Positions 47,808 through 59,854 of a DNA stretch of 64,000 nt are shown here, in pieces (position 1 is the first letter of the stretch; every line of letters begins with the position of its first letter). A model generated the notes under the pieces. It searched no databases. It was given only the letters and a program-made list of their open reading frames with translations, and was not told the DNA's origin. A program made the translations under genes and the position numbers. The stretch comes from Kocuria rosea (lineage in GTDB: Bacteria > Actinomycetota > Actinomycetes > Actinomycetales > Micrococcaceae). Location: assembly GCF_023715525.1 (NCBI RefSeq), contig NZ_JAMBOG010000004.1, positions 164,678 through 228,677 of the forward strand, read 5' to 3'.

Positions 47808-50306
47808 ATGGCTCGCCGCCGTGCGTCCTCCCGCCCGTCCGCCGAGGACGTGCTGCCCGCCGACTTCCGGGAGAACATCGTCGACATCGACGTGACCTCC
47901 GAGATGGAGACGAGCTTCCTCGAGTACTCCTACTCCGTGATCTACTCCCGCGCCCTCCCGGACGCGCGGGACGGGCTCAAGCCGGTGCAGCGCCGGATCC
48001 TGTTCATGATGGACCGGATGGGGCTGCGCCCCGACCGGGGCCACGTCAAGAGCGCCCGCGTGGTGGGCGAGGTGATGGGCAAGCTGCACCCCCACGGGGA
48101 CTCCGCGATCTACGACGCGATGGTCCGCCTCGCGCAGCCCTTCGCGATGCGCCTGCCGCTCGTGGACGGGCACGGCAACTTCGGCTCCCTCGACGACGGC
48201 CCGGCGGCCTCCCGCTACACCGAGGCCCGCATGGCCCCGGCGGCCCTGGCCCTGACGGCCGACCTCGACGAGGACGTCGTGGACTTCGTGCCCAACTACG
48301 ACAACCAGTTCTCCCAGCCGGGGGTGCTGCCCGCCGCGTTCCCGAACCTGCTGGTCAACGGCTCCTCGGGCATCGCGGTGGGGATGGCGACGAACATGGC
48401 CCCGCACAACCTGCGGGAGGTCGTCGCGGGCGCCCGCCACCTCGTGGAGCACCCGGAGGCCACCCTCGAGGACCTGATGCGCTACATCCCCGGCCCCGAC
48501 CTGCCCTCGGGCGGGCGGATCGTGGGCCTCGACGGGATCAAGGACGCCTACCGGACGGGGCGGGGCTCGTTCCGGACCCGCGCGAAGGTCTCGATCGAGC
48601 AGGTCTCCCCGCGCAAGCAGGGCATCGTGGTCACCGAGCTGCCGTACATGGTCGGGCCCGAGAAGGTCACCGAGAAGATCAAGGAGGCGGCGCAGGCGAA
48701 GAAGCTCCAGGGCGTCTCCGACGTCGTGGACCTCACCGACCGCAAGAACGGGCTGCGGCTCGTGATCGAGGTGAAGAACGGGTTCAACCCCGAGGCGGTG
48801 CTGCAGCAGCTCTACAAGTACACGCCCATGGAGGACTCCTTCGGGATCAACAATGTGGCGCTCGTGGACGGCCAGCCCCGGACGATGGGCCTGCTCGAGC
48901 TGCTGCGGGTCTACGTCGAGCACCGGCTCTCCGTGGTGCGCCGCCGCACCGGGTACCGGCTGGGCAGGCGCCGGGACCGGCTGCACCTCGTCGAGGGCCT
49001 GCTCGTGGCGATCGTCGACATCGACGAGGTCATCCGGATCATCCGCGCCTCGGACGAGTCCTCGGCCGCGCGCGAGGAGCTGATGGCCGCGTTCGGCCTC
49101 ACCCGGGTGCAGGCCGACCACATCCTGGAGCTGCGGCTGCGGCAGCTGACGCGGTTCTCCCGGATCGAGCTCGAGAAGGAGCAGGAGGAGCTGCGCCGGG
49201 AGATCGCCGAGCTCGAGGAGGTCCTCGGCTCGGACGCCCGGCTGCGGGCGCTGGTCTCCGCGGAGCTCGCGGAGGTCTCCGCCACCCACGGCGACGACCG
49301 GCGCACCGAGCTGCTGGAGTCCGACGCGGTGCCGGGGCCCACCGCGTCGGCCGCTCCCGCCCCCGGCCGGAAGTCCGCCGGCGGGCTGGCCCTAGAGATC
49401 CCCGACGACCCGTGCTGGGTGTTCCTCTCCACCTCCGGGCAGCTCGCCCGCACCCCGAGCCGACTGCCCCTGGTCGACCCGCCGCGGCGGATCAAGCACG
49501 ACGCCCTGACCTCCGTGGTGGGCGCCACCGCCCGCGGGGAGATCGGCGCGGTGACCTCCACGGGGCGCATGGTGCGCGTGCAGGTGATGGACGTGCCCGT
49601 GCTGACCGCCTTCGAGGGCACCCCCAAGCTCGGGGACGGCGTGCCCGTCAAGGACTTCCTCACGCTCGCCCGCGGGGAGCGGCTCGTGGGCCTCGCCCCG
49701 CTCGGCGCGGTGCTCGCCCTGGGCACCCGCAACGGCGTGGTGAAGCGGGTCAACCCCGACTACCCCCTCAACCGGGAGGAGTGGGAGGTCGTGACCCTGC
49801 GGGACGGCGACGAGGTCGTCGGGCTCGCCGAGTCCACCGCGGACGACGACGAGCTGGTCCTCGTGACGCGGCAGGGCAAGCTGCTGCACTTCGACGCCGG
49901 GTCGGTCCGCCCGCAGGGCCGCACGGCCGGCGGCGTCGCGGGGATCAAGCTGGGCCCCGGCGACGAGGTCGTCTTCTTCGGCGCCGTGCGCGCCGCGGAC
50001 GAGACGCCCGTCGTCGTGACGATCGCCCGAGCGGCCGAGGTCCTGCCGGGCATGTCCCAGTACTCGGTGAAGGTCACCCCCTTCGCCGAGTACCCGCCCA
50101 AGGGCCGGGCCACGGCCGGGGTGCGGGCCCACCGGTTCCTCAAGGGCGAGACCGGCCTGTCCCTGGCCTGGGTGGGGCACGGCCCGGCCAAGGCGGTCTC
50201 CGCCGCCGGTGTGGCGCGGTCCCTGCCCACCGAGCACGGCCGCCGGGACGGGACGGGCGTGCCGCTCGACCAGGTCATCGACGCGGTGGGCCCGGCCTAC
50301 TCCTGA
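47808..50306 (+). CDS. parC: Type II topoisomerase subunit A (topoisomerase IV type)
   Basis: 832 residues. Active-site Tyr in [10 protein letters not shown]; quinolone-determining region [14 protein letters not shown] keeps Ser and Asp at the two resistance positions, so a quinolone-sensitive form is expected. Long helices at about 400-500 ([19 protein letters not shown]) form the C-gate arm; the C-terminal beta-pinwheel (about 520-825) has degenerate blades. GyrA normally begins with a different N-terminus, and the partner subunit is at 51456-53564, so ParC is favoured over GyrA. GAAGGA lies 13 nt before the ATG. Confidence 0.9.
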   Translation: MARRRASSRPSAEDVLPADFRENIVDIDVTSEMETSFLEYSYSVIYSRALPDARDGLKPVQRRILFMMDRMGLRPDRGHVKSARVVGEVMGKLHPHGDSAIYDAMVRLAQPFAMRLPLVDGHGNFGSLDDGPAASRYTEARMAPAALALTADLDEDVVDFVPNYDNQFSQPGVLPAAFPNLLVNGSSGIAVGMATNMAPHNLREVVAGARHLVEHPEATLEDLMRYIPGPDLPSGGRIVGLDGIKDAYRTGRGSFRTRAKVSIEQVSPRKQGIVVTELPYMVGPEKVTEKIKEAAQAKKLQGVSDVVDLTDRKNGLRLVIEVKNGFNPEAVLQQLYKYTPMEDSFGINNVALVDGQPRTMGLLELLRVYVEHRLSVVRRRTGYRLGRRRDRLHLVEGLLVAIVDIDEVIRIIRASDESSAAREELMAAFGLTRVQADHILELRLRQLTRFSRIELEKEQEELRREIAELEEVLGSDARLRALVSAELAEVSATHGDDRRTELLESDAVPGPTASAAPAPGRKSAGGLALEIPDDPCWVFLSTSGQLARTPSRLPLVDPPRRIKHDALTSVVGATARGEIGAVTSTGRMVRVQVMDVPVLTAFEGTPKLGDGVPVKDFLTLARGERLVGLAPLGAVLALGTRNGVVKRVNPDYPLNREEWEVVTLRDGDEVVGLAESTADDDELVLVTRQGKLLHFDAGSVRPQGRTAGGVAGIKLGPGDEVVFFGAVRAADETPVVVTIARAAEVLPGMSQYSVKVTPFAEYPPKGRATAGVRAHRFLKGETGLSLAWVGHGPAKAVSAAGVARSLPTEHGRRDGTGVPLDQVIDAVGPAYS

Positions 50307-50330
50307 GGCCGGGCCCGGCCCCGGCGGCGC

Positions 50331-51380
50331 TCAGCCGCGGGGGCCCAGCAGCCCCATCGCGGCGACGGCCTCCCGCTCCTCGGCCAGCTCCTGCACGGAG
50401 GCCTCGAGGCGGGAGCGGGAGAACCCGTCGAGCTCCAGGCCCGGCACGATCGTGGCCGCCCCGTCGCGGCAGGTGACGGGGAAGGAGCTCACGAGGCCCG
50501 CCGGCACGCCGTAGGAGCCGTCGGAGGCCACCGCCATCGACGTCCACGCGCCCTCGGGGGTGCCGAGCACCCAGTCGCGGACGTGGCACAGGGCGGCGTG
50601 CCCGGCCGAGGCCACGGAGGAGCCCCCGCGCACCTCGATGATTTCGGCGCCGCGCCTGGCCACGCGCGGGATGAAGGTCTCGGCCACCCAGTCGAGGCCG
50701 AGGCCCTTCCCGGCGAGGACCTCGAGGGCCGGCCGGCCGGCGACCGTGGCGTGGGTGAGGTCCGGGTACTGGTTGGCCGAGTGGTTGCCCCAGATCGCCA
50801 CGCCCGCGATCTCCTCGACGCGCGCCCCGGTCGCCCCGGCCAGCTGCGCGACCGCGCGGTGGTGGTCGAGCCGGGTCAGCGCCGTGAACCGCTCCCGTGG
50901 GACGTCGGGGGCGTGGGAGGCGGCGATGTAGGCGTTGGTGTTCGCGGGGTTGCCGACCACGACGGCGCGGAAGTCCTCGGCCGCGCCGGCGTTGATCGCC
51001 CGCCCCTGCACCGAGAAGATGCCCGCGTTGGCCTCCAGCAGGTCCGCCCGCTCCATGCCCTGCGAGCGGGGGCGGGCGCCGATGAGCAGCCCGACCGACG
51101 ACCCCTCGAAGGCGGCCGCGGCGTCGTCGAAGACCTCGACGCCCTCCAGCAGCGGGAAGGCCCCGTCCTGCAGCTCCAGGGCCGTGCCCTCCGCGGCGCG
51201 GCGCGCCTGCGGCAGCTCGAGCAGGTGCAGCCGGATCGGCGTGCCGGGCCCGAGCAGGTCCCCGGCCGCGGCGCGGAAGACGGTGGCGTAGCCGATCTGG
51301 CCAGCGGCGCCGGTGACGGTCACCGTCACCGGGCGGGGCCGGGACGGGACGGCGGGACGTGCGGTCTGGGAGGCGCTCAT
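50331..51380 (-). CDS. mdh: Malate dehydrogenase
   Basis: 349 residues. NAD-dependent malate/oxaloacetate interconversion. Motifs: [16 protein letters not shown] (Rossmann), [47 protein letters not shown], and [16 protein letters not shown] with catalytic His. It has a short N-terminal extension. It lies between the two topoisomerase genes, opposite to parC and co-directional with parE, with a 75-nt gap to parE. A short GGCCGGGCCCGGCC palindrome at 50309-50322 separates it from parC. Confidence 0.95.
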   Translation of the reverse strand: MSASQTARPAVPSRPRPVTVTVTGAAGQIGYATVFRAAAGDLLGPGTPIRLHLLELPQARRAAEGTALELQDGAFPLLEGVEVFDDAAAAFEGSSVGLLIGARPRSQGMERADLLEANAGIFSVQGRAINAGAAEDFRAVVVGNPANTNAYIAASHAPDVPRERFTALTRLDHHRAVAQLAGATGARVEEIAGVAIWGNHSANQYPDLTHATVAGRPALEVLAGKGLGLDWVAETFIPRVARRGAEIIEVRGGSSVASAGHAALCHVRDWVLGTPEGAWTSMAVASDGSYGVPAGLVSSFPVTCRDGAATIVPGLELDGFSRSRLEASVQELAEEREAVAAMGLLGPRG

Positions 51381-51455
51381 GCGGGGTCCTTCCTCGGGAA
51401 CGGTCGCTCGTCCTGCCCAGCGTAGCCGCCGGTCCCGCCCTTTGCGCCCGGCCGC

Positions 51456-53564
51456 TCAGGCGTCGATGCGCTCCTGGTCCAGCTGCGCGGCGCCCTCGAT
51501 GATGAAGTCCTTGCGGGGGGCCACCTCGGAGCCCATGAGCAGCGAGAACGCGTGCTCGGCGGCCTCGGCGTCCTCGACCCGGATCCGGCGCAGCATCCGG
51601 TGGCGGACGTCCATCGTCGTCTCGGCGAGCTGGTCGGCGTCCATCTCCCCCAGGCCCTTGTAGCGCTGGATGGGCTCCTTGTACCGCCGGCCCTCCGCCT
51701 CCAGGCGCGCCAGCAGGTCCCCGAGCTGCTTCTCCGAGTACGTGTAGACCATCTCGTTGGCCTTCGCCCCCGGGCTGACGACCTCGACCCGGTGCAGCGG
51801 CGGCACCGCCGCGTAGACCCGCCCGGCCTCCACGAGCGGGCGCATGTAGCGGTAGAACAGCGTGAGCAGCAGGGTGCGGATGTGGGCGCCGTCGACGTCG
51901 GCGTCCGTCATCATGATGACCTTGCCGTAGCGCGCCGCGGACAGGTCGAAGGTGCGCCCGGAACCCGCGCCGATCACCTGGATCAGGGCCGCGCACTCGG
52001 CGTTGGCGAGCATGTCCGTGATCGAGGCCTTCTGGACGTTGAGGATCTTCCCGCGGATGGGCAGCAGCGCCTGGTGGTTGGAGGAGCGGGCGAGCCGGGC
52101 GGTGCCCAGCGCGGAGTCGCCCTCCACGATGAACAGCTCCGAGCGCTCGACGTCGTCGGAGCGGCACTCGACGAGCTTGGCGGGCATCGACGAGGTCTCC
52201 AGCGCGTTCTTGCGCCGCTGGGTCTCCTTGTGCACGCGCGCCGAGATGCGGGACTTCATCTCGGCCACGACCTTCTCCAGCAGCTGGCCCGCCTGCTGCT
52301 TGTCGTGGCGGTTCGTGGAGGTCAGCTTCGCGGTCAGCTCCTTCTCGACCACCCGGGCCACGATCTGGCGCACCGCCGGAGTGCCGAGGATCTCCTTGGT
52401 CTGCCCCTCGAACTGCGGCTCGGCCAGCCGCACGGTGAGCACGGCGGTCAGGCCCGCGAGGACGTCGTCCTTCTCCACCTTGTCGCTGCCGGCCTTGAGC
52501 CGGCGGGCGTTGGCCTCGACCTGCTTGCGGAAGGTCTTCAGCAGCGCCGCCTCGAAGCCGGCCTGGTGCGTGCCGCCCTTGGGGGTGGCGATGATGTTGA
52601 CGAAGGAGCGCAGCGCGGTGTCGTAGCCGATGCCCCAGCGCAGGGCGACGTCGACCTCGCACGTGCGCTCGATCTCGGTGAGCTTCGAGCGCCCGCTCTC
52701 GTCGAGGACCGGGACGGTCTCCTTGAACCGGCCCTCGCCGTGGAAGCGCCACACGTCGGTGACGGAGCTGTCCACCGAGAGGTACTCCACGAACTCGGAG
52801 ATCCCCCCGTCGTGCTGGAACACCTCCTCGTGCGCGCCGAACTCCCCCGGCGTGCCGGGCAGCCCGCGCTGGTCGCGGACGGTGATCCGCAGGCCCGGGA
52901 TGAGGAACGAGGTCTGGCGGGCGCGCTTGGCGAGCTCCTCGTAGCTGAACCGGGCGTCCTGGGTGAAGATCTGCTCGTCCGCCCAGTACCGGATCCGGGT
53001 GCCGGTGACGCCGCGCTTGGCCCGCCCGACGACGTCGAGCACCGAGTCCTCCACGAACGGCTCGAAGGCCGCGTGCGGGGAGGGCCGGCCCTTGTCGACG
53101 AAGCGGCCGGGCTCGCCCCGGCGGAAGGACATCTGGTAGGTCTTGCCGCCGCGGTCCACCTGGACGTCCAGGCGGGCGGAGAGGGCGTTGACCACGGAGG
53201 CCCCGACGCCGTGCAGGCCGCCGGAGGCGGTGTAGGAGCCACCGCCGAACTTGCCGCCGGCGTGCAGCTTCGTGAAGACGACCTCGACGCCGGTCAGACC
53301 GGTGCGGGGCTCGATGTCGATGGGGATGCCGCGGCCGTCGTCGTGGACCTCCACGGCGCCGTCGGCGTGCAGGACCACCGTGATCTCCTGGCCGAAGCCG
53401 GCGAGGGCCTCGTCCACGGAGTTGTCGATGATCTCCCACAGGCAGTGCATCAGCCCGCGGGAGTCGGTGGAGCCGATGTACATGCCCGGCCGCTTCCGGA
53501 CGGCCTCGAGGCCCTCGAGGACGGAGAGGTGGCGGGCGTTGTATTCGGAACGGGAGGGTGTCAC
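51456..53564 (-). CDS. parE: Type II topoisomerase subunit B (topoisomerase IV type)
   Basis: 702 residues from GTG 53564 (VTPSRSEYNARHLSVLEGLE). GHKL ATPase: EIIDNSVDEALAGFG, VHDDGRGIPID, GGKFGGGSYTASGGLHGVGA. TOPRIM: IVEGDSALGTARLARSSNHQ and DADVDGAHIRTLLLT. C-terminal YKGLGEMDADQLAETTMD. Uses ATP to drive strand passage with ParC. The frame is open to 54074 but the upstream part is not family-like. Reads towards mdh, so parC and parE converge and cannot form the usual operon. Confidence 0.92.
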   Translation of the reverse strand: MTPSRSEYNARHLSVLEGLEAVRKRPGMYIGSTDSRGLMHCLWEIIDNSVDEALAGFGQEITVVLHADGAVEVHDDGRGIPIDIEPRTGLTGVEVVFTKLHAGGKFGGGSYTASGGLHGVGASVVNALSARLDVQVDRGGKTYQMSFRRGEPGRFVDKGRPSPHAAFEPFVEDSVLDVVGRAKRGVTGTRIRYWADEQIFTQDARFSYEELAKRARQTSFLIPGLRITVRDQRGLPGTPGEFGAHEEVFQHDGGISEFVEYLSVDSSVTDVWRFHGEGRFKETVPVLDESGRSKLTEIERTCEVDVALRWGIGYDTALRSFVNIIATPKGGTHQAGFEAALLKTFRKQVEANARRLKAGSDKVEKDDVLAGLTAVLTVRLAEPQFEGQTKEILGTPAVRQIVARVVEKELTAKLTSTNRHDKQQAGQLLEKVVAEMKSRISARVHKETQRRKNALETSSMPAKLVECRSDDVERSELFIVEGDSALGTARLARSSNHQALLPIRGKILNVQKASITDMLANAECAALIQVIGAGSGRTFDLSAARYGKVIMMTDADVDGAHIRTLLLTLFYRYMRPLVEAGRVYAAVPPLHRVEVVSPGAKANEMVYTYSEKQLGDLLARLEAEGRRYKEPIQRYKGLGEMDADQLAETTMDVRHRMLRRIRVEDAEAAEHAFSLLMGSEVAPRKDFIIEGAAQLDQERIDA

Positions 53565-53834
53565 GGGGGTACGGCTCCTGGGGGACGGCGGGATTCCCCA
53601 CCACTGTAGTCGGGGCGTCGGACACGCTCCCGCCGCCCGGTCCCGGCGCGGGCGGCGCGGGCGGCCGCACCGGGGCCTACGCCGGGGGCGAAAAACGTCC
53701 CCGACAGGGATCGAATGTCGGAGGGTCGTGGTTGGATATAGCAGTATCCCGATGCGTCCACGAGACCCCGGGTACGAGCACCGGAGGTGCCCAGCGCCCA
53801 CGGTGCATCGCGTACGACACAGGAGGAGGATCCC
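53565..53834. other. Divergent intergenic region parE / DUF7455
   Basis: 270 bases. An AT-richer stretch at 53690-53750 includes GGATA-TAGCAG-TATCC (53734-53749), an inverted repeat overlapping a possible TATAGC -10 for the DUF7455 gene. AGGAGGAGGATCCC (53821-53834) is its ribosome binding site. No gene seen. Confidence 0.45.
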
Positions 53835-54035
53835 GTGAACGCAACATTGGAAAGCCGAGAACTGAATGCGACCGACCGCTGCGACGCGTGCGGCGCCCAG
53901 GCCTACGTCCGAGTGATCCTCGAGTCCACGGGCGGCGAACTGCTCTTCTGCGCCCACCACGCGCGCAAGAACGAGCAGAAGCTCCGGCCCCTGGCGGCCA
54001 CCTGGCAGGACGAGACGGAGCGCATCGGTTCCTGA
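53835..54035 (+). CDS. DUF7455 small zinc-binding protein
   Basis: 66 residues from GTG 53835 (VNATLESRELNATDRCDACG), with AGGAGGAGG upstream. CDAC and CAHH form a likely zinc knuckle, between which is QAYVRVILESTGGELLF. Charged C-terminus. This family is commonly found beside parE/gyrB2 and the principal sigma gene in actinobacteria; its function is not known. An in-frame ATG at 53787 has no ribosome binding site. A long hairpin follows. Confidence 0.85.
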   Translation: MNATLESRELNATDRCDACGAQAYVRVILESTGGELLFCAHHARKNEQKLRPLAATWQDETERIGS

Positions 54036-54071
54036 CGACCCCCACGGCGACCGGCCGCTGAACGGCCGGCG

Positions 54072-54118
54072 CACGCACGGAGGGCCCCGGCACCTGGTGT
54101 CGGGGCCCTCCGTGCGTG
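54072..54118. terminator. Bidirectional terminator DUF7455 / sigA
   Basis: A stem of more than 20 bp (54072-54094 with 54096-54118, nearly perfect, one G-U pair, tiny loop) lies between the convergent genes. The outer 18 bp (CACGCACGGAGGGCCCCG and its complement) are exact. Confidence 0.8.
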
Positions 54119-54234
54119 ACGGGGCGGGACGGCCCTGCCGGTCGCCCCGGGGCCGGGCCCCGGCGCCGCGGGCGGCTGGCGCCCGGCCCGCCCCGCCCCT
54201 CCCCGCCCGTGAGGACCGGGAGGGACGGGACCGG

Positions 54235-55788
<1,554 letters not shown>

Positions 55789-55973
55789 TGAGAGCCTTTC
55801 GTTGAACGGTCACGGCGCCCACCCTCGGGGCAACACGCCTATGACCCTGTCAAGTCCGTGCTCCGGGCAACGTCCGGCGCGGTGGGCTTGAAGGGTCCTG
55901 AGAGGCGGAACGACCGGTGCCCGGGATTTGTTCCCGGCCCGCGCACGGACCGTGGAAAAGCGCGTCGCGGGGC

Positions 55974-57377
55974 TCAGGCGTGCCAGGCGGTGCTGCGGTC
56001 CCGCGCCCACACGGGCACGGGGCGGGCGTCGGCGAGGCGGAGCACGCGCAGCGCCGCCGGGTGGCCCGGCACGAGGGCGGTGGCCCGCCGGACGAAGTGC
56101 GCCGTGTGGGAGCCGCGCGCCCGGAAGCGGTTGAGCTGGGCCAGCTCGACGAGCACGCCCGCGAGCGCCGCGCGCTCCCGGGCCCGCTCCGTCCGGGCGG
56201 TCGGGACCGCCTGCGGCGGGACCCCGGCACCGGTGTCCCGCCGGGCCCGGACCGCGTGGGCCGGTCCGAGCAGCCAGGTCAGGGCCAGGAGCACGCGGTA
56301 CAGGGCGTCGAGCCGGGCCCAGTCGGGGGTCCCGTCCCACTCCCCCGCGAGGACCCGCGTCAGCAGGATCAGCTCCCCGGCGCCGGGCTCGGTCCGCGGG
56401 CGGGCGCCGAGGGGCCCGCCGCCGGGGCCGGGGGGCACCGGCGGCACGCCGGCGGGGGTGGGGGCGAGGGTCGGCCCGGTGGGCTCCCCGCCGGGGTCCT
56501 CCCCGCCGGGGGCCTGGGCGTCCTCGCGGGCCTCGTCGCACAGCCCGCCCCAGAGGGCGGCGGCGGAGAGCACGCCGTCGACGTCACCCGTCGCCCCGGC
56601 GGCCAGGAGCAGGTCGGCGAGCACGGGGTCCGCGAGCCCGGCCGCGAGGAAGCCGAGGAGGTCGTCGTCGAGCCCGAGCAGTGCGGCGACCCACTCCTGC
56701 CGGGCGTCCCCGACCAGCCGCAGCACGAGGTGCCACGCGCCCAGGGACCGGGCGAGGCGGTCGAGGTGGTGCCAGGCGCCGGCCCCGTGACGCAGCCAGC
56801 GGGCGGCGGCCCCCGCGACGTCACGGACGGTGCCGGCCGGCAGGTCGCCGTACTCGTGGTCCATCGCCTGCCGGGGCGCGGCGGCGTAGGAGCTGCCGGC
56901 GGCCACGAGCGCGGCGTTGACGGCGCTGTCCTGGATGACGGCGACGTCCTGGACGTCTGACGGGTCGTCCACCGGCCACCACTGCTCGCCGGCCACGATC
57001 CACCGGGCGGCCGTGCGCCGGCCCGCCCGGCCGGCGGCCCGGTCCACGAGCTCGAGCACGCCCCGGACGCGCGGCGGCACGGCCCGCTCCTGCCGTGGGG
57101 GCGGGTCCGTGTAGACGATGACGAAGACGCGGTCGCTGAGGGCGTCGTGGCCGACGGGCTCGGCGAGCTCGTCCACGAACGCCTCCGCGAAGGGCCCGTC
57201 CGAGGGGTCCTGCGGCAGGTCGACGCGCACGCACGCGCCCGCCGCGGCCGCGCCGGCGGCGAACAGGACGAGGGAGTCGGCGGGCCAGTAGCCGAGCGTG
57301 TGCGGGACCACGGCGAGCAGGTCGGCGGCGCACCGGACGACGGGGACGAACGGGTCACGGGTGGGGTGCTCTCTCAT
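55974..57377 (-). CDS. DUF4192 domain-containing protein
   Basis: 467 residues. The N-terminal DUF4192 signature is clear: RCAADLLAVVPHTLGYWPAD, SLVLFAAG, then VFVIVYTDPPP and RWIVAGEQWWPVDD. Several Ala/Leu-rich helical segments follow, with a Gly/Pro-rich linker at about 310-340 and a C-terminal domain (DALYRVLLALTWLLGP). No enzyme motif is visible. Function unknown; common in actinobacteria near sigA. Upstream gap to sigA is 185 nt. Confidence 0.85.
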   Translation of the reverse strand: MREHPTRDPFVPVVRCAADLLAVVPHTLGYWPADSLVLFAAGAAAAGACVRVDLPQDPSDGPFAEAFVDELAEPVGHDALSDRVFVIVYTDPPPRQERAVPPRVRGVLELVDRAAGRAGRRTAARWIVAGEQWWPVDDPSDVQDVAVIQDSAVNAALVAAGSSYAAAPRQAMDHEYGDLPAGTVRDVAGAAARWLRHGAGAWHHLDRLARSLGAWHLVLRLVGDARQEWVAALLGLDDDLLGFLAAGLADPVLADLLLAAGATGDVDGVLSAAALWGGLCDEAREDAQAPGGEDPGGEPTGPTLAPTPAGVPPVPPGPGGGPLGARPRTEPGAGELILLTRVLAGEWDGTPDWARLDALYRVLLALTWLLGPAHAVRARRDTGAGVPPQAVPTARTERARERAALAGVLVELAQLNRFRARGSHTAHFVRRATALVPGHPAALRVLRLADARPVPVWARDRSTAWHA

Positions 57378-57501
57378 GGGCCCAGGGTGGGCGATCGTGC
57401 GCCCGCCGTCCCCGGTGCGGACCCCGGCTGGGGACGGGAACGGGCCCCGGGCGGGCGCGCCCGGGTAGTGCAGGACGGACGCCGCGGGCCGGGCCGGGCG
57501 C

Positions 57502-58797
57502 TCAGGCGGCGCCGGCCCCGTGGCGGCGCCGGACCTGGCGGGCGGTGGCCAGCAGCCCGGCGACGCCCAGCGCCGCGACGAGGTACTGCGCGCCGACGGC
57601 CAGCCGGAACGCGTCGGGGGCGTAGAGCTCGTCGCGGAACCCGGCGGCGTGCAGCAGGTCGAGGACGAGCCCGGTGCCGAAGATCGCGAGGACCGTGGCG
57701 GCGAAGCCGCCCACGTTGACGATCCCGGCCGCCGTGCCCGTGCGGCGCGGCGGGTTGAAGCTGCGGGCGATGTCGAAGGCGATCATGGAGGCCGGCATGC
57801 TGATCGCGATCACGCACACGGCGACCAGCACCACCGGTGCCGGGGCGGTCCCCGGCCACAGCAGGAGCACCGTCCACGTGCCGAAGACGATCCCCGTGAC
57901 GGTCAGCGCCAGCCGGGCGCGGCGGCCCGGGTGCCGGGCCGTGAGCCCGCCCAGGACGAGGCCGACGGCCAGGTTGGTGAGCACGAACGACGTCATGACC
58001 ACGGAGATCGTGGCGTCGCCCAGGCCCTGCGCGTACTCCAGGTAGGGATAGCCCCACATCAGCGCGAAGGTGTTGCCGGCGAACTGGGTGGTGAAGTGCA
58101 CCCAGAAGGCCAGGCGGGTGCCCGGCTCGGCCACGCTCTCCCGCAGCACCCGCCCGGTGCGGCGCAGCCCGAGCGCCGGGTCCAGGACCTGGACGCCCGG
58201 CGGGGCGTTGCGCAGCACCGCGGCGGAGAGCACCGTGGCCAGCAGTGCCAGCGCCGCGAGCGCCACGAACGACGGCGACCAGCCGGCCCGTTCCAGCGCC
58301 CACGCGAAGGGGATCACGGAGACGAGCTGGCCGATGTTGCCGACCACGCCCAGCAGCTGCGTCAGCAGCGGCACGCGCAGGGCCGAGAACCAGGCGGGGA
58401 TCAGGCGCATGACGCACACGAAGGTCGCGGCGTCCCCCGCTCCCACGAGCACGCGGCCGCCGACCCCCTCGGCGACCGTGTCCGCGAGCGCCAGCACCAC
58501 CTGGCCGGCCACCATCAGGAGGCCTCCGGCGGCGACCATCGCCCGGGAGCCGACGCGGTCCACGAGCACGCCCACGGGGATCTGCAGGCCGGCGTAGACG
58601 AGGACCTGCATGAGGGAGAACATCGACAGGGCGGAGGCCGCGGTGCCGAAGCGCTCGGCGGCGTCCACGGAGGCCACGCCGAAGCTCGTGCGCTGCGCCA
58701 CGGCGCTGAAGTAGGCGAACGTACCGATGCCGAAGACGAGGTAGGCGGAGCGGGAGTCCTTGCCGGGCTCGCGGGGACGGGACCGGTGGAAGTTCAT
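57502..58797 (-). CDS. Major facilitator superfamily transporter
   Basis: 431 residues, about 12 membrane segments in two halves around a loop at about 200-225. The MFS loop 2-3 signature is represented by GVLVDRVGSRAMVAAGGLLM, and the N-terminal YLVFGIGTFAYFSAVAQRTS resembles the nitrate/nitrite and sugar-phosphate-like MFS group. C-terminus basic. No specific substrate can be inferred; neighbours give no hint. Monocistronic. Confidence 0.85.
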   Translation of the reverse strand: MNFHRSRPREPGKDSRSAYLVFGIGTFAYFSAVAQRTSFGVASVDAAERFGTAASALSMFSLMQVLVYAGLQIPVGVLVDRVGSRAMVAAGGLLMVAGQVVLALADTVAEGVGGRVLVGAGDAATFVCVMRLIPAWFSALRVPLLTQLLGVVGNIGQLVSVIPFAWALERAGWSPSFVALAALALLATVLSAAVLRNAPPGVQVLDPALGLRRTGRVLRESVAEPGTRLAFWVHFTTQFAGNTFALMWGYPYLEYAQGLGDATISVVMTSFVLTNLAVGLVLGGLTARHPGRRARLALTVTGIVFGTWTVLLLWPGTAPAPVVLVAVCVIAISMPASMIAFDIARSFNPPRRTGTAAGIVNVGGFAATVLAIFGTGLVLDLLHAAGFRDELYAPDAFRLAVGAQYLVAALGVAGLLATARQVRRRHGAGAA

Positions 58798-58883
58798 GCG
58801 CTCCGCTCTCGGGACGGGGGCCCGGGCCCACGCCCGGGAACGGCACCGCCGTCCCGGGACGACGGCGGGCCGCCGCGGGCGGG

Positions 58884-59801
58884 TCAGTCCTGCTCGTCCT
58901 CCTGGGCGGCGAGGAAGGCCTCGACCGCGGCGCCGATCTCGTCGGCGTCGGGGAGGTCGGACTCGTCCCCCACGAGCAGGGACCGGGGGGCCGAGGCGTC
59001 GACGACGTCATCGTAGCGCTGTTCCAGGCCCGCCACGACCGCCTGCACCTCCGGGGAGGCACCGACCTGGTGGTCGATCTGGCGCTCGATGTCCCGCGCG
59101 GCCTCGCGCAGCTGGTCCGAGGGCAGGGTCAGGGACGTCACGGCGCTGATGTGCTCGAGGGCGGCGACCGCGGCGTGGGGCAGGTGCGCCTCCGCGAGGT
59201 ACTGCGGGACGTGCACGGTGAAGCCGATGTTGTCGATCCCCTCCTCGGTCAGCCGGATCTCGAGCAGCTGGGCGGCGGAGCCGCTCATCTCGACCACGGG
59301 CTTCCAGGGGTGCTTGGTGGGCAGCAGGTCCGCCCGGCTGCCGTGCACGGACACGAGCACCGGCCGGGTGTGCGGCACCGGCATCGGGATGCCGGCGACG
59401 ATGGCCACGAGGGAGACGTCCATGCGGCGGGCCAGACCGACGACCGCCTCCGTGAACCGGTTCCACTGCAGGTCCGGCTCGGGGCCGGTGAGCAGCGCGA
59501 AGCTGCGCCCCAGGGCGTCCGTCACCAGGCGCAGGGACAGCTCGGGGTGCTGGAAGCGCTCGAAGTGGTCCTCGACGAAGCTCACGTGCGGGCGGCGCGC
59601 CCGGTAGTCGTAGAGCTGGTCGAGGTCGAAGCGGGCGACGGCCTCGTGCGGCAGCGCCTCCGTGATGGTGTGCTCGATCTGGGCGGCCACGTGCCCCGCC
59701 TCCGCGTAGCCGGACAGGGCGACGATCAGCGGCAGGCCACGAACCCGGGCGTCCTCGAGCAGCGCGGGGTTGCTCAGGTACAGCGAGGTGGGGTCCAGCA
59801 C
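58884..59801 (-). CDS. PAC2-family protein
   Basis: 305 residues from GTG 59801, preceded by AGGAGGAGAC. PAC2 fold signatures: LPLIVALSGYAEAGHVAAQI, RFDLDQLYDYRARRPHVSFV, TGPEPDLQWNRFTEAVVGLA, and GIPMPVPHTRPVLVSVHGS. Eukaryotic PAC2 helps assemble proteasomes; in actinobacteria related proteins have unproved roles in protein turnover. C-terminus is acidic (DEDEQD type). Divergent from pepA across a region with an inverted repeat. Confidence 0.88.
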   Translation of the reverse strand: MLDPTSLYLSNPALLEDARVRGLPLIVALSGYAEAGHVAAQIEHTITEALPHEAVARFDLDQLYDYRARRPHVSFVEDHFERFQHPELSLRLVTDALGRSFALLTGPEPDLQWNRFTEAVVGLARRMDVSLVAIVAGIPMPVPHTRPVLVSVHGSRADLLPTKHPWKPVVEMSGSAAQLLEIRLTEEGIDNIGFTVHVPQYLAEAHLPHAAVAALEHISAVTSLTLPSDQLREAARDIERQIDHQVGASPEVQAVVAGLEQRYDDVVDASAPRSLLVGDESDLPDADEIGAAVEAFLAAQEDEQD

Positions 59802-59854
59802 GGCGTCTCCTCCTGGTGGTCGGTCCTCGGGGCGCGGCCGGCGGGCCGCACCTC

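Noticed and set aside
43532..50476. Very long plus-strand open frame (2314 codons)
   Set aside because: It runs antisense through the kinase and Pat-like genes and out of frame through parC. Its composition is a Gly/Arg/His-rich shadow of GC-biased codons, and it has no domain similarity.
55848..55853. Complete sigA promoter
   Set aside because: A TTGACA-like element is present, but no -10 box lies at 16-19 nt, so I do not list it as a promoter.
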